Below are positions 6,921 through 9,516 of a stretch of 9,516 nucleotides of DNA, piece after piece (position 1 is the stretch's first letter; every line of letters begins with the position of its first letter). Position numbers and translations under genes: made by a program. Below the pieces are notes generated by a model that had not been told where the DNA came from, did no database searches, and saw only the letters and a program-made list of their open reading frames with translations. Source of the DNA: Desulfotignum sp. (GTDB lineage: Bacteria; Desulfobacterota; Desulfobacteria; Desulfobacterales; Desulfobacteraceae); contig JAABRW010000430.1 of assembly GCA_011390695.1 (NCBI GenBank), positions 1-9,516 of the forward strand. Direction: 5' to 3'.

Positions 6921-7060
6921 TTGACATCCTCCCCTCCCTGAAGAGAAGGGGATTCCTTTTGAGCCCCTAAGCGGGGCAAAGGCGTGGGACTTGATCGCTC
7001 GCTCCCACAGGTTCCTGCTTCAAAGGGCGGCTAACGCCGTCCCTCCACAGGCTGTCACGG
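6921..7060 (-). ncRNA. Possible reRNA (omega RNA) region at the tnpB 3' end
   Basis: In IS200/IS605 elements the guide RNA of TnpB derives from the tnpB 3' end plus the adjacent terminal hairpin and reads out into flanking DNA. Here that is the minus strand from about 7060 to 6921, with the guide taken from the 20 nt at 6901-6920. The region has the expected end hairpins. Whether any RNA is made is unknown, and the local TnpB is broken. The inner limit is a guess. Confidence 0.25.
6931..6951. repeat. Subterminal hairpin at the tnpB-side end of the IS
   Basis: CCCCT (6931-6935) can pair with AGGGG (6947-6951) around an 11-nt loop. A second small stem, GCCCC (6963-6967) with GGGGC (6973-6977), lies just inside, over the tnpB stop. 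Such imperfect subterminal hairpins are what IS200/IS605 TnpA recognises. Confidence 0.6.
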
Positions 7061-7906
7061 TCTGCCCGACCGCCTAATTGTTTTATACCCCGGGCCTTGA
7101 TATTCACTGCGGCTACATAGTCGGCATTGGCCGTTTATCCGCATTCAGTACAAAGAAACAACGCCTGGGTCTTTCTATTGTCAGCAGAAACATGGTTACA
7201 TTCAGGACAGGACCGGGAGGTGTTCTTCGGATTCACCTGGATCATTTTTCCTTCGGACCATTCCTGCTTGTATCCAATCATCCGGAGGAATGCACTCCAT
7301 CCCTGATCCAGTATTGATTTATTCAATTCGGCCTTGGCTTTTACATTCCGGCCGGGGCTTTCCATATCACCCCTGGCAGATGCAGACATATTCTTTATCT
7401 TCAAGTCTTCAGCCACAATCACTGCGTGGTTTTTGCTCATGATAGTGGACAGTTTTTGAAGAAAATCATTCCTGGCATCAGCTATTTTGATATGGAGTCT
7501 GGATACAGTCTGTTTCTGCTTTTTCCAGTTGTTGGAAAATTTCTGTTTCCTGGATAGAAGTTTTTAGGCCCGGGCCAGTTTCTTTTCCAGATTTTTAAAA
7601 CTGTTCAAAGGTTCGATGTATTCACCGGTTGAATTGGTCAGGAACCGGGCCGCGCCCATATCGATACCAACGATATCGGCATATGGATTGAAAACCGGTC
7701 TTTCCGGCACCGGGATATCCTGTTCGGTCTGAACCGATACAAACCAGTGTTTCCTCCTTCTGGAAACGGTTACGTTCCAGGGAGTTTTTCTGCAAGGCAA
7801 GAGCCATATTCCAAACCTTACGGTTACATCTGAAGAATTGAAACAATAACGCTTCAATTTCCGAATTGGCCTTGATACTGAATTTATATGCCTTGCGTGT
7901 AATCAT
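6967..7906 (-). pseudogene. tnpB: Degenerate tnpB (RuvC-like RNA-guided nuclease of IS605 elements)
   Basis: The N-terminus MITRKAYKFSIKANSEIEALLFQFFRCNRKVWN is typical of TnpB, starting at 7906. The frame breaks near 7770: after KNSLERN the homology jumps to another frame at VTVSRRRKHWFVSVQTE. The segment with PxxK-type motifs normally lying between is missing, so a deletion of roughly 100 codons is likely. The RuvC Asp (VGIDMGA) follows, then an in-frame TAA at 7564-7566 where RAQK would be expected. Next come VAEDLKIKNM (RuvC Glu), a CPEC...CTEC zinc ribbon, a second TAA at 7135-7137 in CG(Y)TANADYVAAVNI (RuvC Asp), and a tail ending KQEP...LCPA at 6967. The three lesions make it non-functional. 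Total span is 313 codons against about 370-420 for intact members. Confidence 0.9.
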
Positions 7907-7909
7907 ATC

Positions 7910-7939
7910 TTGATTTTATCATTGGCCTTGTGGTATAGT
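7910..7939 (+). promoter_or_regulatory. Candidate sigma-70 promoter for tnpA
   Basis: TTGATT (7910-7915), an 18-bp spacer, and TATAGT (7934-7939). The start would fall almost on the tnpA ATG, giving a very short or absent leader, in keeping with the low expression typical of IS200-type transposases. Confidence 0.4.
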
Positions 7940-7942
7940 CAA
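7913..7942 (-). promoter_or_regulatory. Candidate sigma-70 promoter for tnpB, overlapping that of tnpA
   Basis: On the minus strand TTGACT (7942-7937), an 18-bp spacer and TAAAAT (7918-7913) precede the tnpB start at 7906. It occupies the same 30 bp as the opposing tnpA promoter, so the two should compete for polymerase. Confidence 0.45.
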
Positions 7943-7948
7943 GGCATG

Positions 7949-8362
7949 ATGAAAAAAAATCCAGACATCCGAATCGGTAGACATTGTGTGTTCAACATGC
8001 ACGTTCACCTGGTGTTTGTTCCCAAATACCGGAAAAATGTTTTTGATACCAAAGCCCTGTCTGCCCTGAAGAAAATTTTCGTTCATGTCCTTAACCAGTT
8101 CGAAGCTGAATTGGTTGAATTCAACGGTGAAAGTGATCATGTGCATTTGCTGGTGCATTATCCCCCAAAGGCCACGGTTTCAAAGATGGTAAACAGCCTG
8201 AAGGGGGTTTCCTCCAGGAAATTACGCCAGCAGCTGCCCGAACTTTCACAAATCTATTGGAAAGGGGTGCTCTGGTCACCGTCTTATTTTGCAAGCTCCT
8301 GCGGTGGAGCGCCGCTGGATGTAATCAAACAGTATATCGAAGAGCAACAACGACCGGCCTAA
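7949..8362 (+). CDS. tnpA: IS200/IS605-family HUH transposase TnpA
   Basis: From ATG 7949 this gives 137 aa, within the family range of about 130-155. The N-terminal strand NMHVHLVFVPKYRK is the usual LVWVTKYR block. SDHVHLLVHYPP holds the HUH pair (His-Val-His) that binds the metal ion. LKGVSSRKLRQQLPEL and LWSPSYFASSCGG are conserved blocks. VIKQYIEEQ supplies the nucleophile Tyr and the Gln four residues later, equivalent to Y127 and Q131 of the IS608 enzyme. All catalytic residues are present and the frame is uninterrupted, so it should be active in single-strand excision and insertion. AAGG at 7941-7944 is the only ribosome-like site and favours 7949 over the ATG at 7946. A TTG extension to 7910 would overlap the promoter. 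Confidence 0.95.
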   Translation: MKKNPDIRIGRHCVFNMHVHLVFVPKYRKNVFDTKALSALKKIFVHVLNQFEAELVEFNGESDHVHLLVHYPPKATVSKMVNSLKGVSSRKLRQQLPELSQIYWKGVLWSPSYFASSCGGAPLDVIKQYIEEQQRPA

Positions 8363-8380
8363 CGGCCGAGCGCCTTATAT

Positions 8381-8406
8381 CCCCGACTTGAAGGAAGGGG
8401 TTTTAC
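8381..8406. repeat. Subterminal hairpin at the tnpA-side end of the IS
   Basis: CCCC (8381-8384) with GGGG (8397-8400), plus an inner CTT/AAG pairing, followed by TTTTAC. This ending resembles many IS200/IS605 elements and lies 18 bp after the tnpA stop. A small GGCC/GGCC palindrome overlaps that stop (8356-8366). Confidence 0.6.
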
Positions 8407-8410
8407 GGCG

Positions 8411-8593
8411 CTTTGGATAAATGAACAAATAATAGCCATGGAAAAGCCGTATGTCTTTTTGGGAGCGCTGAATTGTTTTTCATCAACGAAATTTGATTTT
8501 GTCGATACGCTGTTTTGGGCATATCACGCTGTTGAAAAACAAGATGTTTTGACTTTTGATGTAGCATTAGAAAAATATATACAACAAAATTGA
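8411..8593 (+). pseudogene. C-terminal fragment of a PIN-domain (VapC-like) toxin gene
   Basis: Directly after the IS end the frame reads LWINEQIIAMEKPYVFLGALNCFSS, then FDFVDTLFWAYHAVEKQDVLTFDVALEKYI, and stops at TGA 8591-8593. DFVDxLxxAxA followed by VLTFDxxLxK is the C-terminal acidic block and last strand of VapC-type PIN ribonucleases. The N-terminal half with the first catalytic Asp is absent, since the frame runs back into the IS. An ATG at 8438 would give only 51 residues. No VapB-like antitoxin is seen. The likely history is truncation by IS insertion or a linked rearrangement. The family call rests on this one block. Confidence 0.5.
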
Positions 8594-8844
8594 ATCTGGA
8601 TGCCGCGATAAATTTCTCAAAAAAGCGGGTGAAATTTAACAAATGGCCTGATGCTGTAAAACCCTATATCCCTGATTTTGACTTTGTTTTTGTCGATCTT
8701 TCTGCTTATTCCAAAGAGGCCATAAAAGCGGGGGTTTTCAAAGCAGATTCACTACAGATAGCCAATCTCGATATCATCCTGGTCAGAAGGATACTGAATA
8801 ACGAACCGGTCGAAATCCCACTGCACCTGCTGCCAGACAGCTGA
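8590..8844 (+). pseudogene. C-terminal fragment resembling Rpn (YhgA-like) recombination-promoting nuclease
   Basis: The frame opens at TTG 8590, overlapping the PIN-fragment stop, and gives 84 residues. KWPDAVKPYIPDFDFVFVDLSAYSKEAIKAG followed by LQIANLDIILVRRILN resembles the region after the catalytic core in Rpn-family PD-(D/E)XK proteins (YIPDF-x-Y-x-L-x-DLS-x-YS-x-EEIK, then a hydrophobic helix). The N-terminal nuclease core of about 150 residues is missing and no ribosome site precedes the TTG. It is therefore read as a remnant abutting the PIN remnant. The match is from memory of the family pattern and is moderate. Confidence 0.45.
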
Positions 8845-9002
8845 TAATTCGGAGTCAACGCCCAACACCAATGAAATAACGCACCACGCCCCGGGGCTGC
8901 AAATTACGTCACCGGGATTAAGCAAGCGGGGCAGATCAGCGTTGAAAATAATCAGATTCCCCGGAAGATCGGCCTTTTTCAGGATTGAAAGATTACGGAA
9001 CG
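8845..9002. other. Gene-free stretch with short unassigned open frames
   Basis: The plus strand reads NYVTGIKQAGQISVENNQIPRKIGLFQD before TGA, with a stop shortly upstream. The minus strand is open across the whole stretch (KADLPGNLIIFNADL and onward) but lacks a good start. Either could be a worn gene fragment. Neither is recognised. Confidence 0.3.
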
Positions 9003-9116
9003 CAAACCTGCTTAAAATGCATATTTTAGCCCTGAAAAGTGGCCTCTAAAGAGTGAAAATGCGGTTTTTTTGAACAAATGTCCTTTGTTTACAGTCTGTT
9101 GATTGGGTCAGACCCC
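9003..9116 (+). repeat. Diverged long direct repeat, copy B
   Basis: Partner of 366-478, same orientation, offset 8637-8638 bases. It ends in GGGTCAGACCC (9105-9115), a perfect 5-bp palindrome around a central A; in copy A this motif is slightly altered. No gene is readable through it. Confidence 0.75.
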
Positions 9117-9141
9117 CTCTGTATGTACCCCCTCTGTATGT
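9112..9141 (+). repeat. Perfect 15-bp tandem duplication
   Basis: ACCCCCTCTGTATGT occurs at 9112-9126 and again at 9127-9141 with no mismatch. The first unit starts inside the GACCCC end of repeat copy B. Confidence 0.95.
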
Positions 9142-9169
9142 GCTGATCGATGAAAATCACACACACCTA

Positions 9170-9198
9170 TTGAAATCCAAAGTCCAAGAGCTTATAAT
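9170..9198 (+). promoter_or_regulatory. Near-consensus sigma-70 promoter
   Basis: TTGAAA (9170-9175), exactly 17 bp, TATAAT (9193-9198). Expected start near 9205. A purine-rich GGGAGA (9225-9230) and an ATG at 9237 follow, so this is a complete gene front. Confidence 0.75.
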
Positions 9199-9236
9199 TT
9201 GATAACGAGCAAAACAAAATTTTCGGGAGATCCGTC

Positions 9237-9290
9237 ATGCAGACATTGATAGATGGTCAACTACCCCGGCCTGAAGGCCGGAGCTTGTAA
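9237..9290 (+). pseudogene. Start of an unidentified gene, interrupted after a few codons
   Basis: The ATG at 9237 lies 6 nt after GGGAGA and about 32 nt from the predicted transcription start. It reads MQTLIDGQLPRPEGRSL and stops at TAA 9288-9290. From about codon 6 the sequence belongs to the palindromic element at 9254-9309. The simplest reading is a gene whose 5' end and promoter survive but whose body was cut off by an insertion. A genuine 17-codon leader peptide is the alternative. The product cannot be identified. Confidence 0.35.
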
Positions 9291-9309
9291 AAGGCTCCAT
9301 GGTTGACCA
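9254..9309. other. Three-way-junction palindromic element
   Basis: TGGTCAAC (9254-9261) pairs with GTTGACCA (9302-9309). Inside are CCGGCC-TGAA-GGCCGG (9266-9281) and AGCTT-GTAAA-AGGCT (9282-9296, one G-T pair). The central CTACCCCGGCCTGAAGGCCG pattern resembles the end hairpins of IS200/IS605-type elements. That resemblance is from memory and unverified. Confidence 0.6.
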
Positions 9310-9361
9310 GGGAAATGTTCAAAGTTTAGTGGCAAAGACAAAAAAAGGAGAACATTAAAAG

Positions 9362-9516
9362 TTGCATAGAGAGCTAAAGACCAACGGCGGGATGCTTCCT
9401 CAGTCCCGCCCTCTTGAAGCCCGGGTTGCAGACAACCTTCAGGGGTGTGGACGAAACGGGTCCGGGCATACAGCCGCTGTGCAACAATCCCGAGGGGAGA
9501 GTTCAACCGATGCCAG
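9362..9516 (+). other. Hairpin-dense stretch with an open frame running off the right edge
   Basis: AAGGAG (9345-9350) precedes a TTG at 9362, from which 51 codons stay open to the window end (ELKTNGGMLPQSRPLEARV and onward). The composition is Arg/Gly/Gln/Ser-rich and no family is recognised. The same DNA folds readily: GGCGGGA/TCCCGCC (9386-9392 with 9404-9410), GGTTG-CAGA-CAACC (9424-9437), GGAC/GTCC (9449-9452 with 9460-9463), ACAG-CCG-CTGT (9470-9480), and GTTGCA (9425-9430) with TGCAAC (9480-9485). It may be structured RNA at the front of a mobile element, or a coding start. Upstream 9310-9361 holds nothing clear. Confidence 0.3.

Larger units (their letters stand above)
6921..8407 (+). 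mobile_element. IS200/IS605-family element, divergent tnpB (broken) and tnpA (intact)
   Basis: The element contains a plus-strand HUH transposase and a minus-strand tnpB remnant, diverging from a shared promoter region as in IS605. Each end has a subterminal imperfect hairpin: CCCCT/AGGGG around 6931-6951, and CCCC/GGGG around 8381-8400 followed by TTTTAC. On the minus strand the tnpB-side end finishes GGATGTCAA, like the TCAA cleavage site at the IS608 right end; this sets the boundary near 6921. The other boundary (about 8401-8410) is uncertain by several bases because these elements make no target duplication. Confidence 0.85.

Noticed and set aside
8856..8945. Possible integron attC site (GCCCAAC ... 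GTTGAAA)
   Set aside because: The second core does not match GTTRRRY and the inner arms do not pair as in attC.
9261..9506. 81-codon minus-strand open frame at the right edge
   Set aside because: It runs through the palindromic element and hairpins, has no ribosome site and no recognisable motif.
1..9516. CRISPR array, tRNA or rRNA
   Set aside because: No regularly spaced repeats and no tRNA or rRNA signature were seen on either strand.

Overview
The window looks like accessory DNA from a free-living Gram-negative bacterium, most likely a Desulfobacterota (Desulfobacterales-like) anaerobe. The clues are moderate GC content, exported proteins with Ig-like, beta-helix and single dockerin-like calcium repeats, a PEP-CTERM protein with the VPxP variant signal, sigma-54-type promoters and heavy IS traffic. 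The lineage is inferred from these traits and not from a marker gene.

Left edge (1-762): the C-terminal end of a phospholipase-A2-like protein, then a short remnant of a beta-CASP metallo-beta-lactamase. A roughly 113-bp repeat follows (copy A of a pair; copy B lies 8.6 kb away), then a 74-nt tract of only A and C, and an inverted-repeat regulatory region with a sigma-54-like promoter.

Core (763-6843): two large exported proteins lie in one apparent operon. The first (901 aa) carries a dockerin-like calcium loop at its mature N-terminus. The second (690 aa) is a parallel beta-helix protein with the same kind of loop at its C-terminus. After about 0.5 kb of structured, AT-rich intergenic DNA comes a PEP-CTERM surface protein gene with its own sigma-54-like promoter and a strong terminator. 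The two promoters share a 13-bp element, TTTTTCACAATTG, each about 100 bp upstream of the -24 box. This suggests that one enhancer-binding activator controls the operon and the PEP-CTERM gene.

Right part (6921-9516): an IS200/IS605-family element has an intact HUH transposase (tnpA) and a tnpB wrecked by a deletion/frameshift and two in-frame stops. It is followed by fragments of a PIN-domain (VapC-like) toxin and an Rpn-like nuclease, then repeat copy B, a 15-bp tandem duplication and a near-consensus sigma-70 promoter. That promoter drives a reading frame cut off after a few codons by a palindromic element. The last 130 bases are dense in hairpins and may be the start of another mobile element or a structured RNA.

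Overall, an exported calcium-binding and surface-protein module lies between two copies of a diverged repeat, in a graveyard of broken genes.
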